Positions 8,183 to 15,694 of a stretch of 64,000 bases of DNA are shown here, one piece after another. Every line of letters starts with the position of its first letter. The stretch's first letter is position 1. The stretch is from an uncultured Alistipes sp. (lineage in GTDB: Bacteria > Bacteroidota > Bacteroidia > Bacteroidales > Rikenellaceae). A model generated the notes under the pieces. The model worked only from the letters and a program-made list of their open reading frames with translations, was not told where the DNA came from and ran no database searches. The stretch covers positions 1 to 64,000 of the forward strand of contig CAAGBI010000070.1 in NCBI GenBank assembly GCA_900768015.1, read 5' to 3'. The position numbers were made by a program, and so were the translations under genes.

Positions 8183-8995
8183 CTACTCTGTCTTGCGGTT
8201 CTTGTCGATAAAGTCTCGAGTGTGCTCTGCGATGTTGTCGAGCTCGCGCTTATGCTTCGACTCGGGATACTCGGCAATAAATGAGTAGTAGTAGTCGAGT
8301 GTTGCAAGGTATCTGTCCATCTGTTTCGACTCGATTGAGTTTGCTGCAAGGCGGTACGCCGCTACTGTGGTGTAGTACATTATCTCCTCCTTGCGTGGCG
8401 ACTCGGGATACTGCTTTAGCGAGTTCTTGAATGCTACGATTGCCGACTTGTACTTGCCAATCTTGAAGTAGGTGTAGGCATTTAGGTAGCTCTTCTCCAT
8501 TAGTCGCTCTGTGAGTGTTTGTAGCATCTCCTCAAACTCTGGCATCTTCTCCGACTCGGGGTATCGTGACATAAACTCTGTTATGGCGATAATTGCCTGA
8601 GTTGTTCCCGACTGATCTCGTTGAGGCTCGGGCGAGAGGTAGAAGTAGCATAGCGCATACATTCCCTCGGCATCCTCGATAAAAGGACTGCGACCAAACT
8701 TCTTGCGGAAGTCATCAAGCATAGTCGCTGCCTCGTCGTAATTGCGGTCCTTGAACTTGCAGTGTGCGTTGTAGAACGATAGCGAGTCCTCACGTGGCGA
8801 GCCCATGTAGATATGGCGGCATGCCGAGAATAGGTCAGATGCCTGCTTCCACTTCTCCTGCTCATATAGCACGAGGGCCTGCTCGTAGGCATAATCAGGA
8901 TCGTTTGTCTTGAGTGTTTTGGTTACAACATCGCATGACGATACCATGATTACAACTGCTACAATAGCTACTATGTATGATAAAAGACGCTTCAT
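8183..8995 (-). CDS. bamD: Outer membrane assembly lipoprotein BamD
   Basis: Component of the BAM complex that inserts beta-barrel proteins into the outer membrane. The 270-residue protein has a signal peptide with a lipobox ending at Cys21 (MVSSC) followed by TPR-like helical repeats (YEQALVLYEQEKWKQA, YKSAIVAFKNSLKQYPESPRKEE). The size and repeats match Bacteroidetes BamD. It heads a minus-strand run with omega, coaBC and recN. A -7 box lies upstream with a perfect 18-base palindrome between it and the start. Confidence 0.92.
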   Translation of the reverse strand: MKRLLSYIVAIVAVVIMVSSCDVVTKTLKTNDPDYAYEQALVLYEQEKWKQASDLFSACRHIYMGSPREDSLSFYNAHCKFKDRNYDEAATMLDDFRKKFGRSPFIEDAEGMYALCYFYLSPEPQRDQSGTTQAIIAITEFMSRYPESEKMPEFEEMLQTLTERLMEKSYLNAYTYFKIGKYKSAIVAFKNSLKQYPESPRKEEIMYYTTVAAYRLAANSIESKQMDRYLATLDYYYSFIAEYPESKHKRELDNIAEHTRDFIDKNRKTE

Positions 8996-9013
8996 TATTC
9001 CTTTTCTCTTTTT

Positions 9014-9041
9014 CGCTTATGTACATAAGCGCACAAAGTTA
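9014..9041 (-). promoter_or_regulatory. bamD promoter region with palindrome
   Basis: On the minus strand TAACTTTG (9034-9041) fits the -7 consensus, with TCG (one mismatch to TTG) 19 bases upstream. Between the box and the ATG is the perfect palindrome CGCTTATGTACATAAGCG (9014-9031), which would lie in the early transcript or serve as an operator. Confidence 0.5.
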
Positions 9042-9109
9042 CACAAAATTTTTTAATAAACGATAATCATCTGTAAATTATTATTTATTAAATAATAAAG
9101 TTTTTTTGG

Positions 9110-9270
9110 TTGGGGAGTGGGGAAGATAGGGAAGATAGGGCGAGGGTATCATAGCCTCATCGACGCTATTAAGCGCAGCGCTCCCATCACCCTCATCAAG
9201 CGCAGCGCCTCCCTAAATTCCCTAATTTCCCTAAGCTCCCTGTCCACCCTAATCCCAGTGCAACCGGCAC
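9110..9270. repeat. Low-complexity spacer with short direct repeats
   Basis: The gap between bamD and rplI holds no gene. It contains GGGAAGATAGG-type repeats, two copies of AAGCGCAGCGC (9171-9181 and 9198-9208) and a run of CCCTAA-like units (about 9210-9255). No function is recognised. Confidence 0.4.
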
Positions 9271-9278
9271 AAAAAAAA

Positions 9279-9320
9279 ACTCCGAATAAGCTGTACATGA
9301 TGTACTGCTCATTCGGAGCT
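9279..9320 (-). terminator. Terminator of rpsF-rpsR-rplI
   Basis: Extended hairpin with outer arms CTCCGAATAAGC and GCTCATTCGGAG and an inner GTACAT/ATGTAC stem. A run of nine A bases at 9271-9279 becomes a U tract on the minus strand. The outer stem resembles the terminator at 14546-14581. Confidence 0.8.
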
Positions 9321-9356
9321 AATTAGTTGAACGATAGTGCGTTCTATTGACTGAAA

Positions 9357-9794
9357 TTACTCAGCAACTACTGCAAACTTGATAGTAGCCTTAACCTCGC
9401 GGTGAAGCTTAGCAACAGCCTCAAACTCACCAAGAGTCTTAACTGAGTCAACAGTGATGTTCTTGCGGTCAACCTCGATACCCTTCTCCTGAAGTGCTGC
9501 AGCAAGGTCAGCAGCTGTAACAGCACCGAAGATCTTCTCCTCCTCAGCCTTAGCTGTGATAGTGAGGTGAAGGTTTGAGATTGTCTCTGCCAATGCCTGA
9601 GCGTCTGCAAGAATCTTAGCGTCCTTGTGAGCACGCTGACGAAGGTTTTCAGCAAGTACCTTCTTTGCAGAAGCTGTAGCAGCCTTAGCAAAACCCTGAG
9701 GAATCAAGTAGTTGTTGGCATAGCCAGGACGTACGTTAACGATGTCGTTTGCGTAGCCCAAGTTCTCTACGTCTTTGATAAGAATTACTTCCAT
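9357..9794 (-). CDS. rplI: 50S ribosomal protein L9
   Basis: Large-subunit protein that binds 23S rRNA domain V. The 145 residues begin MEVILIKDVENLGYANDIVNVRPGYANNYLIPQ (read in two blocks), the typical L9 N-domain, followed by the long connecting helix and a C-terminal domain (ITAKAEEEKIFGAVT). Third gene of the conserved rpsF-rpsR-rplI operon; rpsR ends 18 bases upstream. Confidence 0.97.
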   Translation of the reverse strand: MEVILIKDVENLGYANDIVNVRPGYANNYLIPQGFAKAATASAKKVLAENLRQRAHKDAKILADAQALAETISNLHLTITAKAEEEKIFGAVTAADLAAALQEKGIEVDRKNITVDSVKTLGEFEAVAKLHREVKATIKFAVVAE

Positions 9795-9812
9795 AGTCTT
9801 TCCTCCTCTTTA

Positions 9813-10094
9813 TTATTTCATACAATCGGTTACGAATGGAAGGATTGCAAGGTGACGAGCACGCTTAACAGCCTGAGCAACCTTCTTCTGGAACTTCTGA
9901 GAAGTACCTGTGAGGCGACGTGGCAAAATCTTACCCTGCTCGTTGAGGAACTTCTTCAAGAACTCACCGTCCTTATAATCTACGTACTTGATGCCGAGCT
10001 TCTTAAAGCGGCAGTACTTCTTCTTCTTTACGTCTACTGATACTGGGTTGAGATAACGGATCTCTGATGCACCCTGCTGTGTGTTCTCTGCCAT
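9813..10094 (-). CDS. rpsR: 30S ribosomal protein S18
   Basis: Small-subunit protein that pairs with S6 on the platform. The 93 residues include the family block KYCRFKKLGIKYVDYKD, with a single Cys in the N-terminal segment, and the basic motif GKILPRRLTGTSQKFQKKVAQAVKRARHLA. Only 2 bases separate it from rpsF, so translation is probably coupled. Confidence 0.97.
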   Translation of the reverse strand: MAENTQQGASEIRYLNPVSVDVKKKKYCRFKKLGIKYVDYKDGEFLKKFLNEQGKILPRRLTGTSQKFQKKVAQAVKRARHLAILPFVTDCMK

Positions 10095-10096
10095 GA

Positions 10097-10444
10097 TTAC
10101 TCCTCCTGTGATTTGTTAGCAAGCTTAGCGCGACGCTTCTGAGAGTACTCAACAGCGAACTTGTCCTGCTTGAAAGTTAGGAAACGAATGATGCGCTCAT
10201 CGCGACGATACTGTGTCTCGAGAGTGTTGATGATTGAGCCCTCACCAGTGAACTCTACAAGGAAGTAGAAACCAGTGGTCTTCTTCTGAATAGGATAAGC
10301 GAGCTTCTTAAGGCCCCAGTTCTCCATATTCACAATCTGACCGCCGTTCTCGGTGATTACGCCCTGGAATTTGTCAGCAACCTCCTTTACCTGTGCGTCT
10401 GAAAGGACGGGAGTGACAATGAAAACGGTTTCGTAATTGTTCAT
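10097..10444 (-). CDS. rpsF: 30S ribosomal protein S6
   Basis: First gene of the operon; S6 forms a heterodimer with S18 on the 30S platform. The 115 residues start MNNYETVFIVTPVLSDAQVKE and include the NWGLKKLAYPIQKKTTGFYFL block typical of the family. A well-formed promoter lies about 40 bases upstream. Confidence 0.97.
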   Translation of the reverse strand: MNNYETVFIVTPVLSDAQVKEVADKFQGVITENGGQIVNMENWGLKKLAYPIQKKTTGFYFLVEFTGEGSIINTLETQYRRDERIIRFLTFKQDKFAVEYSQKRRAKLANKSQEE

Positions 10445-10483
10445 ACGTTTAAAAAATTAATTGGTTTTTTGCATAATGCGGTG

Positions 10484-10513
10484 CAAAGGTAGTAATTATT
10501 TTTTAACTTACAA
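10484..10513 (-). promoter_or_regulatory. Promoter of rpsF operon
   Basis: On the minus strand TTG (10511-10513), 19 bases, then TACCTTTG (10484-10491). This is a full match to the Bacteroidetes -33/-7 arrangement, placing the start about 35 bases before the rpsF ATG. Confidence 0.75.
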
Positions 10514-10543
10514 TACATCAGACAAATATTTTAACTAAAAAAA

Positions 10544-10565
10544 CTACTGCAAATTTTAGCAGTAG
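10544..10565 (-). terminator. Terminator after rubredoxin
   Basis: CTACTGC / GCAGTAG stem with an 8-base AT-rich loop, flanked by A and T runs. It lies just past the rubredoxin stop and before the rpsF promoter. Confidence 0.75.
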
Positions 10566-10576
10566 CTTTTTGGGGG

Positions 10577-10735
10577 TTACATCTCCTCGAATACATCTTT
10601 GCCTAAGCCACACAACGGGCATGCATAGTCGTAGGGTAGCTCCTCAAATGGGGTGCCTGGTGCTATGCCATTCTCCGGCTCACCCAATTCGGGATCATAT
10701 ACATAGTTACATGCTGTGCATACATACTTTTTCAT
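10577..10735 (-). CDS. Rubredoxin
   Basis: Small electron carrier with one iron bound by four cysteines. The start at 10735 gives 52 residues, the normal rubredoxin length, with the two knuckles CTAC and CPLC plus YDYACPLCG; upstream ATGs would add an unlikely hydrophobic stretch. It is a single gene between the secG terminator and its own terminator. The partner redox enzyme is not visible nearby. Confidence 0.93.
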   Translation of the reverse strand: MKKYVCTACNYVYDPELGEPENGIAPGTPFEELPYDYACPLCGLGKDVFEEM

Positions 10736-10816
10736 ACTCATAGGCTTTTTGTTATACATATTATATATATAGTATCGCAATAACACTGCCAGAGTTTATG
10801 TGTGATGCAAAAAAAA

Positions 10817-10839
10817 GGGCTATCCACTATGGATAGCCC
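10817..10839 (-). terminator. Terminator of the envelope/secG operon
   Basis: GGGCTATCC / GGATAGCCC stem with a 5-base loop, and an A run on its left that gives a U tract on the minus strand. It lies about 35 bases past the secG stop. Confidence 0.85.
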
Positions 10840-10872
10840 ATCTTTTTTGTAAGGTGTTTGTTTGCCTAATGC

Positions 10873-11247
10873 TTACTCAGCAGCAGGAGTCTCAACCTCA
10901 GCCTCAGCAGCAACCTCAGCCTCAGCCTCTACTGTAGCGCCCTCAGCAGGGATCTCGATAACAGTAGGCTCTGCAACAACCTCCTTTGACTCAACAACAG
11001 GGTTGAATGCGTTCTCAGAGCTCTTCTCTGAAGGCATTGCAGTCACTGAAAGGAGTGTGAACAATACGATAGCAGCCACCATAGCCCATGTGAACTTCTC
11101 GAGGAAGTCAGAGGTCTGGCGAACACCCATAGTCTGGTTTGCAGCACCAAAGTTAGCAGCCATGCCGCTCTTAGGAGCCTGAACCAATACAGCAAGTATC
11201 AACAAGACACTTGCGATAGCAATCATGATAATGCAAAAAGTATACAT
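10873..11247 (-). CDS. secG: Preprotein translocase subunit SecG
   Basis: Accessory subunit of the SecYEG channel in the inner membrane. Two transmembrane helices (about residues 3-23 and 53-72) flank the conserved loop VLVQAPKSGMAANFGAANQTMG. Residues from about 86 to 124 form a low-complexity Glu/Ala/Val/Pro tail that SecG in other phyla lacks. It is the last gene of the minus-strand operon that starts at 14399. Confidence 0.93.
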   Translation of the reverse strand: MYTFCIIMIAIASVLLILAVLVQAPKSGMAANFGAANQTMGVRQTSDFLEKFTWAMVAAIVLFTLLSVTAMPSEKSSENAFNPVVESKEVVAEPTVIEIPAEGATVEAEAEVAAEAEVETPAAE

Positions 11248-11272
11248 AGTTTACAAAATTAATTTTTCTATG

Positions 11273-11758
11273 TTATTTATTTTCTAATTTTTCTTCAATC
11301 TTCGCAATTAACCCCGCAAAGTAAATACTTTTTTCTGAATTTAGCAAACTTAATTTGCGATAAGTGTCAATTGCCTCGTTATAAAGCCCCTGATTTAGGT
11401 ATATCTCTGCCAATTCTTCGCTTACAATGTCGTCAGTATCGTCAATTTCTACCACTGAGATATCGTCGGCATCGCCCTCTTCGGCGCTGATGCGTAGGTT
11501 GTCCAAGGTCAAGAACTTGTCGATAAGCTCATCGTGGCTTAGCGAGGTAAGCGTTGTTAGGTCAATATCGTAGCGGGCGAGTGCTCCTGTAGGGTGGAGC
11601 ATGGCCATAAGCTGCGTTGCAGGCTTGCACTTTGAGCCCTTGGAGCGGTATAGGCGTAGATGTGCAGCACTCCACCATGGGTAGCGTGCCACAATCTGTT
11701 CGATGTCGTTGTCGCTAACATCGATGTTTTTGTAGATTATGTCGTTAAATGATGCCAT
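11273..11758 (-). CDS. TPR-like conserved protein between lptE and secG
   Basis: 161 residues, no signal peptide or membrane segment. The C-terminal third (ELAEIYLNQGLYNEAIDTYRKLSLLNSEKSIYFAGLIAKIEE) looks like a TPR-type helix pair; the N-terminal part has the WWSAAHLRLYR block. The function is not known to me. It starts one base after the lptE stop, so it belongs to the same transcript, and the context of envelope biogenesis genes may be relevant. Confidence 0.75.
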   Translation of the reverse strand: MASFNDIIYKNIDVSDNDIEQIVARYPWWSAAHLRLYRSKGSKCKPATQLMAMLHPTGALARYDIDLTTLTSLSHDELIDKFLTLDNLRISAEEGDADDISVVEIDDTDDIVSEELAEIYLNQGLYNEAIDTYRKLSLLNSEKSIYFAGLIAKIEEKLENK

Positions 11759-11759
11759 A

Positions 11760-12287
11760 TTACCAGTTGCCGGCTGCGGCCATATAAATATCGTTTACAA
11801 GAGCCTCAACAATCTCTTCAATGAGCTGGTCTTGTACGTCGATGAGTAGCTGCGAGGAGTCGTAGTCGGCATACGATGAGAAGGTCTTGTTGTTAAACGA
11901 TACTGTCTGGTCAACAGCATTTTGGAAGTTTACTCTAACGGTTATCGTCAATCGGTTTTGTAGGGCATAGTCGCCACTCGATACCGACGCTGTTGTTGAC
12001 GTGTAGTTGGTAATCTCGCCCTCGAAGGCAAAGTCGCCACCCTCCTCAACCTGCTGAAGACGTGTCTGTCGTGAGAACTTATCACGTAGTCCCTCGGTAA
12101 GCACGTTGCTGAGCGTTGGCGCAACCATTGGTGCGTTATTCGGGAAGTATGCCACTGAGAAGGTCTTAGCCTCGGGAGGAATAGAACCACCCGATAGGTT
12201 GTATGTTACCTTGTAGCCACAGCTTATGCTTATAAGAGAGATAAGCGCAACTATAACGAGTCGTAAAAATATGTTGTGTCGTGCCAT
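11760..12287 (-). CDS. lptE: LptE-family LPS assembly lipoprotein
   Basis: Outer-membrane lipoprotein that plugs the LptD barrel in LPS export. The start at 12287 gives MARHNIF, a signal peptide and a lipobox at ISISCGYK; an in-frame ATG at 12305 would overlap the sigma-54 gene. The body shows the LptE fold pattern (SVAYFPNNAPMVAPTLSNVLTEGLRDKF). One base separates it from the upstream regulator's stop. Confidence 0.85.
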   Translation of the reverse strand: MARHNIFLRLVIVALISLISISCGYKVTYNLSGGSIPPEAKTFSVAYFPNNAPMVAPTLSNVLTEGLRDKFSRQTRLQQVEEGGDFAFEGEITNYTSTTASVSSGDYALQNRLTITVRVNFQNAVDQTVSFNNKTFSSYADYDSSQLLIDVQDQLIEEIVEALVNDIYMAAAGNW

Positions 12288-12288
12288 A

Positions 12289-13506
12289 TTACTTAATATT
12301 TTCATCGATTCCTAAAGCTTTCATGCGGCGATAAAGCGTGCGCTCCGAGATAAAGAGCTCACGTGCAGCATCCTTGCGTCTGAAGCCATTATTGCGTAGG
12401 GCATGTAGTATCTGCTCACGCTGTACGTCATCTTTTGTGAGCTCACGAGTAGGCTCCTCGACAATCTCAACTACCTCGCTATGCTCATAGTGCTGGGGTA
12501 GAGAGTGTCCAGGCTCTGGGAGTAAACCCAAAACCTCGCCATGAATGTTTGTGTGGTCGTGGTGCTCACTGTTGCGACCAAGAGCCTCTGTCATCATGCG
12601 CTTAAGGTCGTTGATGTCGTTGCGCATGTCGAAGAGGATTTTATATAGCAACTCACGCTCACTAAGATCGTTATACTGAGCCTGCGAGCCACCGTTTATG
12701 TGGTTTACGGCATATCCCTCCTCGGGGAGATAGCGACGTAGAATATCCGATGTTATGTCACGACGCTGCTCAATGGCAGATATCTGCTCGGCAACATTCT
12801 TAAGTTGACGTATGTTGCCTCGCCAGTGGTAGCTTTCGAGCATTGCACGTGCACCCTCGTCGAGGGTTATGGCTGGCATGCGGTACTGGGTGGCCACGTC
12901 GCTTGCGAACTTGCGGAAGAGTAGATATATATCGCCCTTGCGCTCACGTAGTGCTGGTACACTAATCGGAACGGTGTTTAGACGATAGTATAAATCCTCA
13001 CGGAAGCTACCCTCCGAGATAGCCTGAAGAAGGTTGTTGTTGGTTGCGGCAACAACTCTCACGTCAGTCTTCTGCACCTTTGCCGAGCCTACACGCATAA
13101 ACTCGCCCGTCTGCAACACACGTAGTAGGCGCACCTGTGTAGATAGTGGAAGCTCGCCAACCTCATCGAGGAAGATTGTGCCTCCGTCGGCCTCCTCGAA
13201 ATATCCTTTGCGGCTATCAATAGCTCCTGTAAACGAGCCCTTCTCATGGCCAAAAAGCTCAGAGTCGATAGTGCCCTCGGGAATAGCGCCACAGTTTACG
13301 GCGATATATTTCTTATGCTTGCGAGATGAGTAGGCGTGAATAACTTGCGGAAAAAACTCCTTACCCACACCGCTCTCGCCCGTTACTAACACCGAGAGGT
13401 CGGTAGGGGCTACACGCATAGCTACCTCTAAGGCGTTGTTCAGCGCCTCGGAGTTGCCAATGATGCCAAATCGTTGCTTGGCCGTGAGTAGTTCGTTAGA
13501 AATCAT
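12289..13506 (-). CDS. Sigma-54-dependent transcriptional activator without receiver domain
   Basis: AAA+ enhancer-binding protein that remodels sigma-54 RNA polymerase. The 405 residues hold Walker A GESGVGKE (43-50), the sigma-54 contact loop as GSFTGA (90-95, usually GAFTGA), Walker B GTIFLDE, an arginine-finger region, and a Fis-type HTH at the C-terminus (REQILHALRNNGFRRKDAAR). There is no response-regulator receiver or sensor domain, so activity may be controlled otherwise. Its ATG overlaps the stop of the upstream gene by four bases, and lptE follows. Confidence 0.93.
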   Translation of the reverse strand: MISNELLTAKQRFGIIGNSEALNNALEVAMRVAPTDLSVLVTGESGVGKEFFPQVIHAYSSRKHKKYIAVNCGAIPEGTIDSELFGHEKGSFTGAIDSRKGYFEEADGGTIFLDEVGELPLSTQVRLLRVLQTGEFMRVGSAKVQKTDVRVVAATNNNLLQAISEGSFREDLYYRLNTVPISVPALRERKGDIYLLFRKFASDVATQYRMPAITLDEGARAMLESYHWRGNIRQLKNVAEQISAIEQRRDITSDILRRYLPEEGYAVNHINGGSQAQYNDLSERELLYKILFDMRNDINDLKRMMTEALGRNSEHHDHTNIHGEVLGLLPEPGHSLPQHYEHSEVVEIVEEPTRELTKDDVQREQILHALRNNGFRRKDAARELFISERTLYRRMKALGIDENIK

Positions 13507-14399
13507 AATATCTTGTTACTTATGCTCTCTGCTGTTGTTGATGTCATGGGTAGTGCCACCATAGGTGTTGTGCCTATAACGGGCTTAACTATTGTTATGC
13601 TATCCAAGACCTGTTCTGCGTCGGGAGTTGTTAGGCTATCTGCTGCCTCGATGATTGGCTGTAGCTCCTCAACCTCCACGCTACTTGCTGTTTGACTATT
13701 CTGTGTCCACTGCCATGTAAACCAGATGCCAATGCCTATTGCTATTATGATTATAGCCAGTAGCACGCTCTTTGCTCCACCACCACGCTTATTACGGCTG
13801 CTGCCAAAGCTCTCCTCCTCCTGGTTGCGGCCTTTGCGGTTCTCGTATTTAAGCCCCTTTAGGTATCTGTCGGGCTTGCCCAGAATCATGTCGTCATCCT
13901 CCTCATGGCGCTGTGCTGGGGCTGGCGTTATTGCCTGCGAGGTGCGTAGCTTGCGGTGTGTATTGTGGCCCGTGATATTCTCGCTCTGCTGTTGGCGTAT
14001 GCGCTGTATGCGTTGTAGCTTTAGGCGCTCCTCCTCAAATCGCTCGATAGGGGGCTTAATCTTGCCGCCAAAGGTTTGTGGCTCACGCTTTTGTTTGAAG
14101 CGTATGGTGCTGTTATCTCCTGCTGAAAACTCTCCAAAGTTGGGTATTATGTATTTCTGTCCCTCAGCAATAGAGTGCTTAATCTCAAAACGGAGTCGGT
14201 CAATCATGCCATTTGCCGCAAGCTCATTTAGACCGTAGGCCACCAACAACGAGCGTAGCACGCCATCGTCATTGCGCATGAGCTCCGAGAAGATTATGGC
14301 TCCGTCGGGCTGCTTGACGATAAACATACCAAGCTGTGGCACTACAAGACGCTTGTTGTGCTTGAGGTATCCGGTGATTATGTTAACTATCAACTCCAT
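13503..14399 (-). CDS. HU/CCDC81-like domain protein with one membrane segment
   Basis: 298 residues. The N-terminal part (1-100) matches the prokaryotic HU domain of the CCDC81 type (VVPQLGMFIVKQ, IIPNFGEFSAG). A charged linker follows and then one hydrophobic helix (about 210-231), with the C-terminal 65 residues probably periplasmic. Bacteroidetes relatives often end in a SPOR domain that binds denuded glycan; none is visible here. It heads the operon with the sigma-54 activator, lptE and secG. The function is inferred only. Confidence 0.75.
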   Translation of the reverse strand: MELIVNIITGYLKHNKRLVVPQLGMFIVKQPDGAIIFSELMRNDDGVLRSLLVAYGLNELAANGMIDRLRFEIKHSIAEGQKYIIPNFGEFSAGDNSTIRFKQKREPQTFGGKIKPPIERFEEERLKLQRIQRIRQQQSENITGHNTHRKLRTSQAITPAPAQRHEEDDDMILGKPDRYLKGLKYENRKGRNQEEESFGSSRNKRGGGAKSVLLAIIIIAIGIGIWFTWQWTQNSQTASSVEVEELQPIIEAADSLTTPDAEQVLDSITIVKPVIGTTPMVALPMTSTTAESISNKIL

Positions 14400-14420
14400 C
14401 TGTTATATAGATATAACGTG

Positions 14421-14450
14421 CAAAGATACACAAAAAATGTGAAACAGCAA
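14421..14450 (-). promoter_or_regulatory. Promoter of the 14399-to-10873 operon
   Basis: Minus strand TTG (14448-14450), 19 bases, TATCTTTG (14421-14428). This is a complete -33/-7 pair, about 20 bases from the first ATG. Confidence 0.75.
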
Positions 14451-14545
14451 AATAGAGGAGAGAAAGTAGGGGGAGGATAGATGGGAAGCTTTCTAATTCA
14501 CATCGAGCGAAGCGTTACACATATAGCTCTTCGCCCTACAAAATA

Positions 14546-14581
14546 AAAGCTCCGAATAAGCCTCAGCTTATTCGGAGCTTT
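14546..14581 (-). terminator. Terminator of the 14618-14866 gene
   Basis: Perfect 16-base stem AAAGCTCCGAATAAGC / GCTTATTCGGAGCTTT with a 4-base loop. The outer sequence is shared with the rplI terminator at 9279-9320. Confidence 0.85.
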
Positions 14582-14617
14582 AGTGTGCGGTCGCAAACGC
14601 AACCATATCAAACGAAA

Positions 14618-14866
14618 TTACTCCTTCTGCTCGTTAAGAATACGCATTGCAGCGTCAAAAATCGTAGTATCGTCCAATGTTACAACACCACCGTCTGGGC
14701 CCTGCTCGATGTGGATGCCAGAGCAAGCCTTAGCCTCAAGGTGCTGACCACCAAAATAGTTACGTACTGTCTCAACGTCGATTCCCAACTCATCTGCAAT
14801 GCGCTGCGAGCTACCTGAGGGCAACTTATCCTTGATGCGGCGCAACTCGTTAAATGTGATAATCAT
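14618..14866 (-). CDS. Small DNA-binding protein with helix-turn-helix
   Basis: 82 residues. The N-terminal half (FNELRRIKDKLPSGSSQRIADELGIDVETVRNYFGG) reads as a helix-turn-helix, and the C-terminal half is acidic. Similar short, single-gene regulators are common in Bacteroidetes; the target is unknown. It has its own terminator and an AT-rich upstream region with TAATTTTA as a possible -7 box. Confidence 0.75.
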   Translation of the reverse strand: MIITFNELRRIKDKLPSGSSQRIADELGIDVETVRNYFGGQHLEAKACSGIHIEQGPDGGVVTLDDTTIFDAAMRILNEQKE

Positions 14867-15075
14867 AATTGTAGTTATTAGGATTAATAATATTAGTTTT
14901 CTTTTACGATAGTAAAATTAATACATTTTTTTGAAACCGCCAAACTATTTACAAACTTTTTAATAAAAATTATTATTAATATCGGCCAAAGATGTTATAG
15001 CCATAAGTAATTTGTGTTAGGCGAGATTTCTCGGCTGTTGCGCATAGTTTGAGAAGGGGTGGGGTCGCCACATAA
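14867..15075. other. AT-rich upstream region
   Basis: No gene is present. On the minus strand there is TTTG, then 20 bases, then TAATTTTA, an acceptable promoter for the 14618-14866 gene. The remainder, towards the kor terminator, shows nothing recognisable. Confidence 0.4.
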
Positions 15076-15104
15076 AAAGCCCCGAAGGAATCCTTCGGAG
15101 CTTT
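15076..15104 (-). terminator. Terminator of the 2-oxoacid:ferredoxin oxidoreductase operon
   Basis: AAAGC-CCGAAGGA / TCCTTCGG-GCTTT hairpin, lying about 40 bases past the gamma-subunit stop. Confidence 0.8.
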
Positions 15105-15142
15105 GGTTTAAGCGTCGCTACTGCGCCGCCATAAAGCTAAAA

Positions 15143-15688
15143 TTAGCGAACCTGGCGAATAATCTCACCACCGTGCTTGATAGCCTCCTCGTTCTGTGGA
15201 AGCATCTTCCAAGCGCGCTCCGGCAAGGTCTTCTTAAGACCAGCCATAACGTTCTCCATCTTAACCACAGGGCGAACCTTAAGGTAAGCACCCAAAATCA
15301 TGGTGTTGAACAACTTAGCCTGGCCCAAGCGTGCGCACTCAGCAGTAGCATCAATCTGATAGATGCTGATGTCAGTACGTGTTGGGTGGTTAGTGATACC
15401 ATTTGTGTCGTAGATGAGCACGCCACCTGGCTTCACCTGAGCCTCGAACTTGTCCATTGACTGCTGGTTGAGAACAACTACGCAATCGAACTCGTGAGCG
15501 ATAGGTGATGAAATAGCCTTATCCGAGAGGATAACAGTTACGTTAGCAGTACCACCACGCATCTCAGGACCGTATGAAGGCATCCATGTTACCTCCATAT
15601 CCTGCATAATACCAGAGTAAGCCAAAATCTTACCCATAGTGAGGACACCCTGTCCTCCGAAACCTGCAATGATTATTGTCTCTTTCAT
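15143..15688 (-). CDS. 2-oxoacid:ferredoxin oxidoreductase, gamma subunit
   Basis: 181-residue gamma subunit, recognised by GFGGQGVLTMGKILA and the block MPSYGPEMRGGTANVTVILSD. With the alpha, beta and ferredoxin subunits encoded just upstream it forms an enzyme that oxidatively decarboxylates a 2-oxoacid to acyl-CoA and reduces ferredoxin. Whether the substrate is 2-oxoglutarate (Kor) or a branched-chain acid (Vor) cannot be told from the sequence. Last gene of the operon; the stop is followed by a terminator. Confidence 0.92.
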   Translation of the reverse strand: MKETIIIAGFGGQGVLTMGKILAYSGIMQDMEVTWMPSYGPEMRGGTANVTVILSDKAISSPIAHEFDCVVVLNQQSMDKFEAQVKPGGVLIYDTNGITNHPTRTDISIYQIDATAECARLGQAKLFNTMILGAYLKVRPVVKMENVMAGLKKTLPERAWKMLPQNEEAIKHGGEIIRQVR

Positions 15689-15694
15689 AATGCC

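Noticed and set aside
9101..9356. A small gene in the spacer before rplI
   Set aside because: A 69-codon plus-strand frame (9117-9326) reads through low-complexity repeats and the rplI terminator; it has no domain.
12289..13506. Response regulator with receiver domain
   Set aside because: The N-terminus begins almost directly with the AAA+ core; no receiver aspartate motif is present.
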